DNA from: Litchfieldia alkalitelluris
GTDB taxonomy: Bacteria > Bacillota > Bacilli > Bacillales > Bacillaceae_L
Assembly (NCBI RefSeq): GCF_002019645.1
Contig: NZ_KV917374.1
Span: 4,796,369-4,860,368, forward strand
Length of the DNA: 64,000 nt
Direction of reading: 5' to 3'
Positions 36,179 through 45,563 of the stretch are shown in pieces; the stretch's first letter is position 1, and the number at the start of each line of letters is the position of its first letter. A model generated the notes under the pieces. The model ran no database searches, was not told where the DNA came from, and saw nothing but the letters and a program-made list of their open reading frames with translations. Position numbers and translations under genes: made by a program.

Positions 36179-36655
36179 ATGTACATGTACGATTATTAAT
36201 AGTTGGTATTAGTTTGCCCGGATCAGTTTTTGCTTATAAAGCCAAGAAAAGAGGAAAACCTTGTTTAGTTATTGATAAACGAGAACATGTAGGCGGTAAT
36301 GTATTTACGAAAAAAATATGGCGTTTTAGATTATCGAAACTTACAATTCGAAACAAATGTTTTAAAACCGGCAACTATCAAGGAAATGTTGTTAATTACA
36401 CCGATAGAGAAACACCTTATACAAGAATCATTGAACAAAAACATCTAAGGAATATCCAACTGAATGGAAACATGATGAAGAACCTTATTATCCGATCAAT
36501 GATGACAAGAATGGTGTAACCTATAGAAAATATAAAATGTTAGTTGAGCAAGAAAAAAACGTCATTTTTGGTGGACGATTGGCTACTTACAAGTATTATG
36601 AATGCATCAAGTGATTGGGGCAGCTCTTGTTGCTGTTGATAATGAATTCAAGGAT
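36179..36655 (+). pseudogene. glf: UDP-galactopyranose mutase remnant
   Basis: Pieces in different frames match UDP-galactopyranose mutase in order: LIVGISLPGSVFAYKAKKRG, LVIDKREHVGGNVFTKKI (FAD-binding), then after a large internal deletion YGVLDYR, YQGNVVNYTDRETPYTRIIE, SKEYPTEWKHDEEPYYPIND, VIFGGRLATYKYYE, and AALVAVDNEF. The N-terminal, middle and C-terminal parts are recognisable but deleted and frameshifted. The enzyme made UDP-galactofuranose for cell-surface glycans. A terminator follows at 36705. Confidence 0.85.
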
Positions 36656-36704
36656 TAGCAATACTGACATCTACTTTTCTATATGGAAATTAAATAAGGA
36701 CAAG

Positions 36705-36746
36705 TAAAAGCTTAAAACTAGCACCGTAGCTGGTTTTAAGCTTTTA
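36705..36746 (+). terminator. Terminator after glf remnant
   Basis: TAAAAGCTTAAAACTAGC (36705-36722) pairs with GCTGGTTTTAAGCTTTTA (36729-36746) with one G-T type pair. Confidence 0.75.
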
Positions 36747-36847
36747 GATAAATTTGATTTACAACTAAATCTGAACTGAAGTACATCCCCTCTTCCGCAT
36801 ATTGTTCCTGGTTTCCCCATCAAATTATTTAAGGGGAATTAAAATTA

Positions 36848-37010
36848 TTAACTCAGTTCATTTACCGACTCAAACTGACTACATACACTTCTGCATAAAA
36901 GCCTCCTTACTCAAATAGCTCTTGGTAGGTTCCTTGCTAAATTATATCGCCATTGTTCATTACTAGTATCAAATGAGCATAGACGATGTGTGATGATAAA
37001 ACTAGTTCGG
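36848..37010 (-). pseudogene. C-terminal fragment of an ABC exporter
   Basis: The minus strand reads TSFIITHRL ... SQFESVNELS with several frame breaks. DNA and peptide line up with the 3' end of the exporter gene at 14334 (TSFIIAHRL ... SQFETVSQPG). Only the last ~50 codons of a paralogue remain. Confidence 0.75.
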
Positions 37011-37111
37011 TAATCCACCCTCTAGCATCAGCGATGCTCGCATATCTATACCATGTACAATCTAGTGCAAACACTTAGATTTTGGACAGACTCTCTTAAT
37101 GAACTACTTAT

Positions 37112-38713
37112 CTACTTTATTTGATCTCGATATTTCTGAGGAGTGCAGCCATAATGCTTCTTAAAAACCTTAATAAAGTGAGATTGAGAAAAGAAACCAA
37201 GCTCATTTCCCACATCTGCAATTTTAAGTTTAGTATTACGCAGAAGAAAATCAGCACGCTTCATCCTTAATTGATAAATATAATCACCTATTGTTTCACT
37301 TGTGACATTTTTGTAAACCTTTGACAAATAAACTGGATGTAAATTAACTTTTTCGGCAATTGTCTGAAGTGACATATCCTCCGATAAATTTTCTTGAATA
37401 TACGCTCTCACTACAGCAATCATTCGCTCTTGTGAATCATCAATAATATTTGATTTCTGGCTTCTTATATTATTTATCCATTTTTCTGCCCAGTTAAATA
37501 CACGTTGCTTCGTAATAAGGCTTCTTTTTCCTATCAAAAGATCAAACTCTTCCCCTAATTGATCTTCAATCGTTTTATCCCCTTCTTTGCATAAGGTAGA
37601 GAATGAAAAAGATAAGTAAAGTAAAACCCTAAATAAATAATCATGTGTAGGTTCACTTTTCTGTTCATTCATTGTTAAAACATGTGAAATCCTGGCTATC
37701 GCCCCATCCCAATTTCCTTCTGCCAGTAGAGATGTAATTGTCGGTGCTTCATGGAGATTTATTGTATTTGCATTCTTTGATTGCTTCGGCATATCCTTTA
37801 CTATGATAAAATCGCTCTTATTTTCCCCTACATTATGCTTGATTGTTTCGATTGATGTTTGATAGATCTTTCTTAAATCATAAGGAAAAATACCAATGTT
37901 GCTTAAACATATGGTAATCGAGCCTCTCAGAAAGGTCTGGATATAATTTTGCAGTTTTTCAGCATAAGAATTGACCAATTTAAAGTCTTCTCGATGATCA
38001 CTTTGGATTAAAAACACTAAATAACCTTGATCGGTTATACTGTTCCATAATTCAAACCGCTCCTGAAAAATCTCTTCAGAAATGTTATTAACGGCAAATT
38101 CAATCAATGACATAGACTTAAGATCATAGCCTTCAAATCCATCATCTAGTCGAATAACGATCATCGCAAATAAATCATCTAATTTAAATGAATTAAACAC
38201 TGCTAGTTTTTTTTCTAAATGGTTAAGATCAACTACATCATTCTTCAACAAATCATTTAGTAGCTGATTTTTCAATATTGGCATATTTTCATCTAATGTA
38301 TGCTTAATACGTTGATATGAAATAGTCTCCTTTATCTCGGTTTCAATTTTTCGAATGATATCCAACACCGTTTTTATCAACAACTTAATATCAACTGGTT
38401 TAAGTAAATAATCGACCGTTTGTTGCCTTATTGCCTTCTGAGCATATTGAAAATCATCATACCCTGATAAAATAATTGTTTTGATGTTTGGGGAAAAAGT
38501 TTTAATTTTTTCATTTAATTCAAAACCATTCATTTCAGGCATCTGAATATCCGTTATCATGATATCAATGACTTGTTTGTCTGAAATTTTCAAAGCTTCA
38601 TGTGCAGAATAAGCTTTATGCACCTCTTTTATACCATATTCTTTCCATGGAATAGTAAGGGCAAGACTATCAACAACAGAGGTTTCATCATCAACAATCA
38701 GTAATTGGCACAT
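37112..38713 (-). CDS. YesN-like response regulator with AraC output domain
   Basis: 533 aa from MCQLLIVDDETS; this ATG has AAGGAGG 8 nt upstream. Receiver domain with acidic pair DDE (residues 8-10), phospho-acceptor Asp in IDIMITDIQMPEMNG (~55), Thr/Ser IILSGYDDF and Lys LLKPVD. A long linker follows, then a C-terminal AraC double HTH (NLSEDMSLQTIAEKVNLHPVYLSKVYKN, KIADVGNELGFFSQSHFIKVFKK). Partner of the sensor kinase just upstream, whose 3' end overlaps it by 23 nt. Likely target: the LplBC/SBP transport genes that lie upstream with phased repeat operators. Confidence 0.92.
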   Translation of the reverse strand: MCQLLIVDDETSVVDSLALTIPWKEYGIKEVHKAYSAHEALKISDKQVIDIMITDIQMPEMNGFELNEKIKTFSPNIKTIILSGYDDFQYAQKAIRQQTVDYLLKPVDIKLLIKTVLDIIRKIETEIKETISYQRIKHTLDENMPILKNQLLNDLLKNDVVDLNHLEKKLAVFNSFKLDDLFAMIVIRLDDGFEGYDLKSMSLIEFAVNNISEEIFQERFELWNSITDQGYLVFLIQSDHREDFKLVNSYAEKLQNYIQTFLRGSITICLSNIGIFPYDLRKIYQTSIETIKHNVGENKSDFIIVKDMPKQSKNANTINLHEAPTITSLLAEGNWDGAIARISHVLTMNEQKSEPTHDYLFRVLLYLSFSFSTLCKEGDKTIEDQLGEEFDLLIGKRSLITKQRVFNWAEKWINNIRSQKSNIIDDSQERMIAVVRAYIQENLSEDMSLQTIAEKVNLHPVYLSKVYKNVTSETIGDYIYQLRMKRADFLLRNTKLKIADVGNELGFFSQSHFIKVFKKHYGCTPQKYRDQIK

Positions 38714-40394
38714 AAGGTAAACCTCCTTCAAGATTGTGATTTGGCCAAAATAAGGTTATACATAAACCACCCAAGGTACTATTGGTTATCTCAATCCCAG
38801 CTGGATTTTCATAATGAATCGCCATACGTTGATTAATATTCCATAATGCACAGCCAATTTTATCGTCTAATGGTACATTAATCCGTTCATACAGTTTCTG
38901 AATTTCCTCTTTAGACATGCCATTTCCGTTGTCTTCGACAATAATACGATACAGCTTGTCCTCCTTGATTCCAGTAATTCGAATAAATCCTGCACCATGC
39001 TTCTTTTCAATTCCATGAATGACACTATTCTCTACCAAAGGCTGAATGAGAAGCTTAGGTATCAACAAAGATCTCATTGAATCAGGAATGTTAATTTCAA
39101 ACTTGAGACGCTCCATCCTAAGTTGCTGAATATTAAGATAATTCTTCACGACATCGATTTCTTTTTCAAGTGCTGTCATGGGTGTATCCAGCCGAGTTGA
39201 GTAACGAAAATAGGATGCTAAATTATGTGTCATTGCCTCCACGGCATCATCATTTCCTAGGCGATTCATATTGTTAATAAAAAACAAGCAGTTATATAAA
39301 AAATGGGGATTAATTTGAGCCTGTAGCTTTTTAATCATCGCTTCTCTTGATATGACCTTTTCTTTGTAAACCCTCTCGACTAAATTTTCAATTTCTTCAA
39401 CCATTTCATTAAAGTTTTTATAAAGAATATCAAACTCATTATTACTTTTATTATTTATCCTGTAAGAGTAATCTCCACTCCTAATACTTCTTACTCCTTT
39501 TAGCATGATAATTATAGGGAGCTGCACTTTTCGATAGAGATAGATTAAAGTAATAATACTACCAATAAAAAGGATCATACATGTCACATAAAAGATTTTC
39601 TTTGTTTGAGTAATTGGTTGAAGTACGACATCCAATGGTAAATAGTCTACTAAGTACCAGTCCAAAGACTTAGAGCGAATAAAATTAACCATGTATTGTG
39701 TTCCGTCTATTGTGATGATTTCTGTTCCTTCGTCACGATTTTTTAAAGAATGGGAAAGCGTTAACATTACTTCTTGTAAAATTTCTTTATCAGAACCTTC
39801 ATACATGATGACTGAATTGGCAATATTTAAAAAAAAGGGATTATTATTTTCAATTTTAGCGTCATTGACGATTTGTTGTAGGTTGTTCTTTGGGAATGTT
39901 ATGCGAATAGTAAATGTGTCATTTTGCCGAAATGTTTCAAACCTTTCATTGGTTGAATTATATGTCCACATTAGGGGACTATTCTGCCTTTCAGGAGGTG
40001 GTTTCATATCATTCGTTCCAATCCATTTATCAATTAAATGTGAATAAACAGAAATTTGGTTATTCCATCCTTGGGAAAATCTATGCATATCGATCATATT
40101 CTCGACTTCTAATCTTAATTTAACTTGTTCATAATTATCCAAGATATCGATGGATGAGAGTAACTTAATAGTTGACTTTACTTCCATTGAGATGGCTAGT
40201 ATACTTAATTGATCTACACTATAATCAACATGGTTAACGAGTTGTCGTAATCGATTAAGATTATTTTCTTGAATATCATTTTGGACAGTTTTTAAACTTG
40301 TATTAATGATATTTGTGTACATGATGATGACAATTGTAGTTGATAGTAAAATTAATAGAAGGACTGTGTAGAAAGTTCGATAATGTTTTAGCAT
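38691..40394 (-). CDS. YesM-like sensor histidine kinase
   Basis: 567 aa from MLKHYRTFYTVLLLILL, with AAAGGAG 7 nt upstream. Two membrane helices (residues ~8-28 and ~280-300) enclose an extracytoplasmic sensor region; a HAMP segment follows (LKGVRSIRSGDYSYRI). The His-kinase region has the phospho-acceptor in INPHFLYNCLF, the N box PLVENSVIHG and the G box EDNGNGMS. This is the LytS/YesM class that usually senses oligosaccharides in Bacillus. Its upstream region carries a copy of the shared 27-bp motif (40474). Confidence 0.92.
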   Translation of the reverse strand: MLKHYRTFYTVLLLILLSTTIVIIMYTNIINTSLKTVQNDIQENNLNRLRQLVNHVDYSVDQLSILAISMEVKSTIKLLSSIDILDNYEQVKLRLEVENMIDMHRFSQGWNNQISVYSHLIDKWIGTNDMKPPPERQNSPLMWTYNSTNERFETFRQNDTFTIRITFPKNNLQQIVNDAKIENNNPFFLNIANSVIMYEGSDKEILQEVMLTLSHSLKNRDEGTEIITIDGTQYMVNFIRSKSLDWYLVDYLPLDVVLQPITQTKKIFYVTCMILFIGSIITLIYLYRKVQLPIIIMLKGVRSIRSGDYSYRINNKSNNEFDILYKNFNEMVEEIENLVERVYKEKVISREAMIKKLQAQINPHFLYNCLFFINNMNRLGNDDAVEAMTHNLASYFRYSTRLDTPMTALEKEIDVVKNYLNIQQLRMERLKFEINIPDSMRSLLIPKLLIQPLVENSVIHGIEKKHGAGFIRITGIKEDKLYRIIVEDNGNGMSKEEIQKLYERINVPLDDKIGCALWNINQRMAIHYENPAGIEITNSTLGGLCITLFWPNHNLEGGLPYVPITDC

Positions 40395-40473
40395 GAAGTA
40401 CTCCTTTCCCATCAGAAACAGGCCCATTTTGATGATTTGTCTATCTTAATTATATCACTCTTCTAATCTTCAA

Positions 40474-40500
40474 TATAGTAATTTGGTACTCTTTTTTGTC
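40474..40500 (+). promoter_or_regulatory. Shared motif, copy upstream of histidine kinase
   Basis: TATAGTAATTTGGTAC, CTTTTTTG, TC: 80 bp before the kinase start and pointing away from it. Confidence 0.55.
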
Positions 40501-40668
40501 GGATAGGTATAATAATACTAATATTGGTCCCTTGAAAATAGCCCGACAAATCCTTTGTCGGGCTATCATGATTCATAAAATTGTCATATTCTCCATGAAT
40601 TCTCATGACAGTTCATAATAATACTGTAATAAATTAACAATTTTCATAATCAAAATATCAAAAAATTC

Positions 40669-40768
40669 AAAAGTGTTCCAGCCTGCATCTCCAGTAACAG
40701 CTTCGTCTTTCCTTTAAAAATTGATACAAGCCTTTAAAGAAATAACCATTCACAACCATTAAAAATAG
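40669..40768 (-). pseudogene. Fused tails of an SDR and a GH3 gene
   Basis: On the minus strand 40700-40768 reads MVVNGYFFKGLYQFLKERRS, the tail of the cytoplasmic GH3 paralogues (compare NGHFFKGLRHVLKER). It runs straight into 40669-40701, AVTGDAGWNTF in a different frame, which is the SDR C-terminus (compare VITGDAGWTAF). Two unrelated 3' ends are joined with nothing between them. Confidence 0.7.
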
Positions 40769-40841
40769 GATGAAAAGTTGTTGGTTTATAGCTGCTATAT
40801 CTTACGATTTGCTCTTTACGTTAATTGCTTAACCTAATGGA

Positions 40842-40876
40842 AAAAATCGGCCTTAGGTTACATGAAGCCGATTTTT
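40842..40876 (-). terminator. Terminator of SBP copy 2
   Basis: AAAAATCGGC (40842-40851) / GCCGATTTTT (40867-40876), A- and T-flanked. The equivalent after SBP copy 1 is at 42816. Confidence 0.85.
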
Positions 40877-40888
40877 CCTCATCGATAT

Positions 40889-42604
40889 TTATTTTACAGA
40901 ATCATACCATTCATTCACTTCTTTGGTGACATCTTCTCCACCACTTGAATACCAATTCTCTACAAATTCGTCAAATGCCTCGATTGGTTTTTTACCATAA
41001 ATAATGTCTGTGTACGTTTCAATTTCAGATCTGTTTAGCATTTCCCATCTTCGTTCCATTGTTTTTGTTGGAGGACCAGTGAAATAATTAGGAATACCAA
41101 CAGAATCTTGTTCTGTAGCTATTATAGTTGCTTGATTTTCTATCATCTTCAGTGGATTCTTTCCGTCTAAATCTACATTTATAAACGCATTTGAACCTAA
41201 AGCTGCCAAATCCTCATTGGAGAGTTCTTCTCCCTTAGCAGCTTTTATCATAGCATCTAACAGCTTGGATTTATAAACAGGTGGGCTTCCTGTTAGCATA
41301 TACTTCTGCGATTGTATTGGATTTTCAATAGAAGTTGGCTTTCCATCTTTAAATGCATAATCGTAGCCATCCTGAAAGTCTTTAAACATGTAAGGATCTT
41401 CGCTCTCGTATATAGAATATAGCGTATTTCGATAATGGAAAAATGCTTGTAATTTTTCTTCGGAAATATCTTTATTGAAGAAAACCCCACCTAGAGTATC
41501 TTTACCAAGTACGTGAATATCGTTCCCGGTTTCTCCTGCTGGCAACGGATACGGCATATACCTTGCATCTGGCTTCGTCTGTAATAGCATGCCAATTGGA
41601 TAATTGATTGTCCATTGTGGACCTGCAAGCATCCCAACGTTTCCAGTAGTAACTTCTTTTACAACCGTGTTAAAGTTGCTAAGTGCGATCTCATTGATAT
41701 ATCCTTTTGCTTTCCAATCTCTCAGTGTAACTAAGGCATCTTTAACTTCTGGTTGAACAGAACCGTAAACAAGCTTACCATCTTCCCCTGGATACCATAT
41801 TTGCGGTATTGCTCCGAACCTACCAAAGAACCAGGAAGTTTCCGGCGGAACCTGCCCCATACCATACCATGGGTCACCAGCAAGTGCAAGTGGAGTCGTA
41901 TCTTTCTTACCATTACCATCTGGATCCTGACTAGCAAATGCTTCCATCACAATTTCTAGTTCTTTCATATTTGTAGGAGCCTGTAGTCCCAGTTTGTCTA
42001 ACCAATCTTGTCGAATCCATAAAACTGGTTGGCCACCTTTATTTTCAGATAGATTCGGAATTGCAAACTTTTTACCATCGGCCATGAACTGATACCAAGC
42101 CTCAGGAGATTCTGCTAGTGCTGCTTTATACGTATCTGAAGCATATTTATCAAACGCTTCGTCTACACTCATTACTAAACCGGATTCAATCAACATTGTA
42201 CTCAATTGGTGGTCATTAACCCAAAAGAAATCCGGTAATTCTTGCTTACCTGCAACTGCAAGCTTCAATTTCTCAGAAAAGCTTCCATCAGCTAGCGATG
42301 CTTGCCATTGTGACTCAATATTAATACCAAGTTTTTCTTCAACCCAACGTGTGTGGGCATTATTTGTAAGAGACTCCCCTTCTCGATATCCAGTACCTGA
42401 TATCTCAGCACTAATGGTTGTAAGAGTAATAGCTGGCTCAATTTTACCATTGACAATATTCAATGTAACTCCTTTATCCTCACTACTGTCACTCGTTCCA
42501 GGATCTTCACTTGTTGTAACATCCTTTTTACTGCATGCTCCTAAAATTCCGATAAGTAAAACAAGGGTAAAAACTAGAATTAAAAATCTCCATTTCATCT
42601 TCAA
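40889..42604 (-). CDS. Extracellular sugar-binding lipoprotein, copy 2
   Basis: 571 aa. Signal peptide with lipobox LGAC (Cys ~24), then a long solute-binding domain of the LplA/family-1 type (ITLTTISAEISGTGYREGES near the mature start; VLWIRQDWLDKLGLQAPTNMKEL; an EF-like loop DPDGNGKKD). It delivers oligosaccharide to the LplBC-like permeases. By eye about 15 residues differ from the copy at 42863, so the duplication is recent. The start is TTG where copy 1 has ATG. A 13/14 cre match and two 21-bp-phased repeats lie just upstream. Confidence 0.92.
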   Translation of the reverse strand: MKMKWRFLILVFTLVLLIGILGACSKKDVTTSEDPGTSDSSEDKGVTLNIVNGKIEPAITLTTISAEISGTGYREGESLTNNAHTRWVEEKLGINIESQWQASLADGSFSEKLKLAVAGKQELPDFFWVNDHQLSTMLIESGLVMSVDEAFDKYASDTYKAALAESPEAWYQFMADGKKFAIPNLSENKGGQPVLWIRQDWLDKLGLQAPTNMKELEIVMEAFASQDPDGNGKKDTTPLALAGDPWYGMGQVPPETSWFFGRFGAIPQIWYPGEDGKLVYGSVQPEVKDALVTLRDWKAKGYINEIALSNFNTVVKEVTTGNVGMLAGPQWTINYPIGMLLQTKPDARYMPYPLPAGETGNDIHVLGKDTLGGVFFNKDISEEKLQAFFHYRNTLYSIYESEDPYMFKDFQDGYDYAFKDGKPTSIENPIQSQKYMLTGSPPVYKSKLLDAMIKAAKGEELSNEDLAALGSNAFINVDLDGKNPLKMIENQATIIATEQDSVGIPNYFTGPPTKTMERRWEMLNRSEIETYTDIIYGKKPIEAFDEFVENWYSSGGEDVTKEVNEWYDSVK

Positions 42605-42647
42605 AGCTTATTCATCCCCCTATTAATTTATTCTTACATAATTATTA

Positions 42648-42661
42648 TAAAAGCGCTTACA
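42648..42661 (-). promoter_or_regulatory. cre-like site upstream of SBP copy 2
   Basis: Minus strand TGTAAGCGCTTTTA, 13 of 14 positions of the CcpA consensus; 44 bp before the start codon. Confidence 0.65.
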
Positions 42662-42675
42662 TACTTTTTATATAA

Positions 42676-42716
42676 CGGTTTCTTAACTTAATATAGCGAT
42701 TTCTTAACTTAATATA
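42676..42716 (-). promoter_or_regulatory. Tandem 21-bp-phased repeats upstream of SBP copy 2
   Basis: Two 20-bp copies, CGGTTTCTTAACTTAATATA (42676-42695) and CGATTTCTTAACTTAATATA (42697-42716), offset exactly 21 bp, i.e. two helical turns on the same face. Same core (TTCTTAACT) and phasing occur at 46574-46624 and, weaker, at 44649-44678. Confidence 0.7.
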
Positions 42717-42722
42717 TTAGCC

Positions 42723-42812
42723 ATATCTTAATTATTCTCTTTTACATCACCGATGACAATTCCTCTTATAAATCTTCTAATAACGCAGCATTGATAGTGC
42801 TGCAAATACCTA
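42723..42812 (-). pseudogene. 3' remnant of the LplC-like permease gene
   Basis: This stretch aligns with the 3' end of the permease gene at 44677 (shared ACATCACCGATGACAATTCC-like block and TAGTGCTGCAAATAC) but has an internal deletion. It shows that the duplicated unit included the end of the permease gene plus the SBP gene. Confidence 0.8.
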
Positions 42813-42815
42813 ATA

Positions 42816-42850
42816 AAAACTCGGATCCAGGTTTACTAGATCCGAGTTTT
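42816..42850 (-). terminator. Terminator of SBP copy 1
   Basis: AAAACTCGGATC (42816-42827) / GATCCGAGTTTT (42839-42850), 11-nt loop. Confidence 0.85.
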
Positions 42851-42862
42851 CCGCATCAATAT

Positions 42863-44578
42863 TTATTTTACAGAATCATACCATTCATTCACTTCTTTGG
42901 TGGCATCTTCTCCACCACTTGAATACCAATTCTCTACAAATTCGTCAAATGCCTCGATTGGTTTTTTACCATAAATAATGTCTGTGTACGTTTCAATTTC
43001 AGATCTGTTTAGCATTTCCCATCTTCGTTCCATTGTTTTTGTTGGAGGACCAGTGAAATAATTAGGAATACCAACAGAATCTTGTTCTGTAGCTATTATA
43101 GTTGCTTGATTTTCTATCATCTTCAGTGGATTCTTTCCGTCTAAATCTACATTTATAAACGCATTTGAGGCTAAAGCTGCCAAATCCACATTGGAGAGTT
43201 CTTCTCCCTTAGCAGCTTTTATCATAGCATCTAACAGCTTGGAGTTATATACAGGTGGGCTTCCTGTTAGCATATACTTCTGCGATTGTATTGGATTTTC
43301 AATAGAAGTTGGCTTTCCATCTTTAAATGCATAATCGTAGCCATCCTGAAAGTCTTTAAACATGTATGGATCTTCGCTCTCGTATATTGAATACAGCGTA
43401 TTTTGATAATGGAAAAATGCTTGTAATTTTTCTTCGGAAATATCTTTATTGAAGAAAACCCCACCTAGAGTATCTTTACCAAGTACGTGAATATCGTTCC
43501 CGGTTTCGCCTGTTGGTAACGGATACGGCATATACCTTGCATCTGGGTTCGTCTGTAATAGCATGCCAATTGGATACTTGATTGTCCATTGTGGACCTGC
43601 AAGCATACCAACGTTTCCAGTAGTAACTTCTTTTACAACCGTGTTAAAGTTGCTAAGTGCGATCTCATTGATATATCCTTTTGCTTTCCAATCTCTCAGT
43701 GTAACTAAGGCATCTTTAATTTCTGGTTGAACAGAACCGTAAACAAGTTTACCATCTTCCCCTGGATACCATATTTGCGGTATTGCTCCGAACCTACCAA
43801 AGAACCAAGAAGTTTCAGGCGGAACTTGCCCCATACCATACCATGGATCACCAGCAAGTGCAAGTGGAGTCGTATCTTTCTTACCATTACCATCTAGATC
43901 CTGACTAGCAAATGCTTCCATCACAATTTCTAGTTCTTTCATATTTGTAGGAGCCTGTAGTCCCAGTTTGTCTAACCAATCTTGTCGAATCCATAAAACT
44001 GGTTGGCCACCTTTATTTTCAGATAGATTCGGAATTGCAAACTTTTTACCATCGGCCATGAACTGATACCAAGCCTCAGGAGATTCTGCTAGTGCTGCTT
44101 TATACGTATCTGAAGCATATTTATCAAACGCTTCGTCTACACTCATTACTAAACCGGATTCAATCAACATTGTACTCAATTGGTGGTCATTAACCCAAAA
44201 GAAATCCGGTAATTCTTGCTTACCTGCAACTGCAAGCTTCAATTTCTCAGAAAAGCTTCCATCAGCTAGCGATGCTTGCCATTGTGACTCAATATTAATA
44301 CCAAGTTTTTCTTCAACCCAACGTGTGTGGGCATTATTTGTGAGAGACTCCCCTTCTCGATATCCAGTACCTGATATCTCTGCACTAATGGTTGTAAGAG
44401 TAATAGCTGGCTCAATTTTACCATCGACAATATTCAATGTAACTCCTTTATCCTCACTACTGTCACTCGTTCCAGGATCTTCACTTGTTGTAGCATCCTT
44501 TTTACTGCATGCTCCTAAAATTCCGATAAGTAGAACAAGGGTAAAAATCAGGATTAAAAATTTCCCTTTCATCTTCAT
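42863..44578 (-). CDS. Extracellular sugar-binding lipoprotein, copy 1
   Basis: 571 aa lipoprotein (lipobox LGAC) nearly identical to copy 2. ATG start with AGGGGG about 10 nt upstream. Sits directly after the intact LplC-like permease, 98 bp away, and therefore is the parental position of the tandem pair. Differences from copy 2 are scattered (for example DLDG for DPDG, HYQN for HYRN, PPVYNS for PPVYKS) and include two in a lobe near residues 430-455 that could affect ligand specificity. Confidence 0.92.
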   Translation of the reverse strand: MKMKGKFLILIFTLVLLIGILGACSKKDATTSEDPGTSDSSEDKGVTLNIVDGKIEPAITLTTISAEISGTGYREGESLTNNAHTRWVEEKLGINIESQWQASLADGSFSEKLKLAVAGKQELPDFFWVNDHQLSTMLIESGLVMSVDEAFDKYASDTYKAALAESPEAWYQFMADGKKFAIPNLSENKGGQPVLWIRQDWLDKLGLQAPTNMKELEIVMEAFASQDLDGNGKKDTTPLALAGDPWYGMGQVPPETSWFFGRFGAIPQIWYPGEDGKLVYGSVQPEIKDALVTLRDWKAKGYINEIALSNFNTVVKEVTTGNVGMLAGPQWTIKYPIGMLLQTNPDARYMPYPLPTGETGNDIHVLGKDTLGGVFFNKDISEEKLQAFFHYQNTLYSIYESEDPYMFKDFQDGYDYAFKDGKPTSIENPIQSQKYMLTGSPPVYNSKLLDAMIKAAKGEELSNVDLAALASNAFINVDLDGKNPLKMIENQATIIATEQDSVGIPNYFTGPPTKTMERRWEMLNRSEIETYTDIIYGKKPIEAFDEFVENWYSSGGEDATKEVNEWYDSVK

Positions 44579-44615
44579 AGCATATTAACCCCCTAATTTT
44601 TTTCATCTTCATTAT

Positions 44616-44629
44616 AAAAAACGCTTACA
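44616..44629 (-). promoter_or_regulatory. cre-like site upstream of SBP copy 1
   Basis: Minus strand TGTAAGCGTTTTTT, 12 of 14 matches to the CcpA consensus; same relative position as the site before copy 2. Confidence 0.5.
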
Positions 44630-44648
44630 TGTATTTTATATAACGATT

Positions 44649-44678
44649 TTTTTAACCTAACATATCTATATCTTAATT
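44649..44678 (-). promoter_or_regulatory. Phased repeat pair upstream of SBP copy 1
   Basis: TTTTTAACC (44649) and ATCTTAATT (44670), 21 bp apart; degenerate versions of the TTCTTAACT pair at 42680/42701. The second overlaps the end of the permease gene. Confidence 0.45.
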
Positions 44679-45552
44679 ATTCTTTTACACCACCGATGAC
44701 AATTCCTCGTGTAAAAAACTTCTGCAACACCGGAAATAAAGCTAAGATCGGTAGTGCTGCAAATACGACTTGTGCTGAACTAATAGAACGGAAATTTAAC
44801 TTTTGCAATTCTTCTGGATCGGAAGTTGAAAAATCTGGTAATGTAATTGCTGACTTAATAAATGTACTCAATGGCACATTGTCAGCTTTCATATAAATTT
44901 GCCCTGCGAAAAATTCATTCCATTCAAAAACGACCATGAATAACCCAACTGTCGCAACAACTGGCACAGATAAAGGTAAATAGATTTTATAAAATACTTG
45001 AAAGTGATTCGCTCCATCCAGAAAAGCAGATTCTTCTAATGATTTAGGTAACGTGCTAAAGAAATTCATGATCAGTATAATATAAAAAACATTTGTTAAG
45101 CCTGGCAAAACAATTGCCCAAATGGAATTGTATAAACCCATATTAGTAATTAATAGGTAGGTTGGGATTAAACCACCATTAAAAAGAAGGGCGAATATGA
45201 AAAAGATGATAAAAAACTTATGCCCCGCAATTCCATCTCGACCTCCTCCTTTTGACAATACATAACCTGCCATACAGGTCACAAATAGACCAATGCTTAC
45301 TCCTAGACATACTCTCTTTATACTAACCCAAAACGACTTTAATAACTGAGGATCCTCAAATGCTCTTTGATATGCAGCAGTTGTAAATTCGACCGGCCAA
45401 AAATATACTTGATTTGACAGAACAGCTGGACTAGAACTGAAGGAGAGTGCAACAACATGCAATAATGGAAGAACACAAATAGCTCCTAAAAACAGCATAA
45501 GTACAATGTTGAAGTAGTCAAATAGTCCATATGACCTTAACTTTGTTTTCAT
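44677..45552 (-). CDS. Carbohydrate ABC permease, LplC/YtcP type
   Basis: 291 aa, six membrane helices, BPD_transp_1 fold with the EAA-loop ESAFLDGANHFQVFYKIYLPL (about residues 180-200) that docks the ATPase. Ends RGIVIGGVKE, the usual end of this subgroup. 11 nt downstream of the other permease gene. No ATPase gene is in the cluster; in Bacillus a shared MsmX-type ATPase normally serves these permeases. Confidence 0.92.
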   Translation of the reverse strand: MKTKLRSYGLFDYFNIVLMLFLGAICVLPLLHVVALSFSSSPAVLSNQVYFWPVEFTTAAYQRAFEDPQLLKSFWVSIKRVCLGVSIGLFVTCMAGYVLSKGGGRDGIAGHKFFIIFFIFALLFNGGLIPTYLLITNMGLYNSIWAIVLPGLTNVFYIILIMNFFSTLPKSLEESAFLDGANHFQVFYKIYLPLSVPVVATVGLFMVVFEWNEFFAGQIYMKADNVPLSTFIKSAITLPDFSTSDPEELQKLNFRSISSAQVVFAALPILALFPVLQKFFTRGIVIGGVKE

Positions 45553-45563
45553 AGAAATCCTCC

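Noticed and set aside
42676-42716. Possible CRISPR-like direct repeats
   Set aside because: Only two copies with no spacers; spacing and position before a start codon fit an operator instead.
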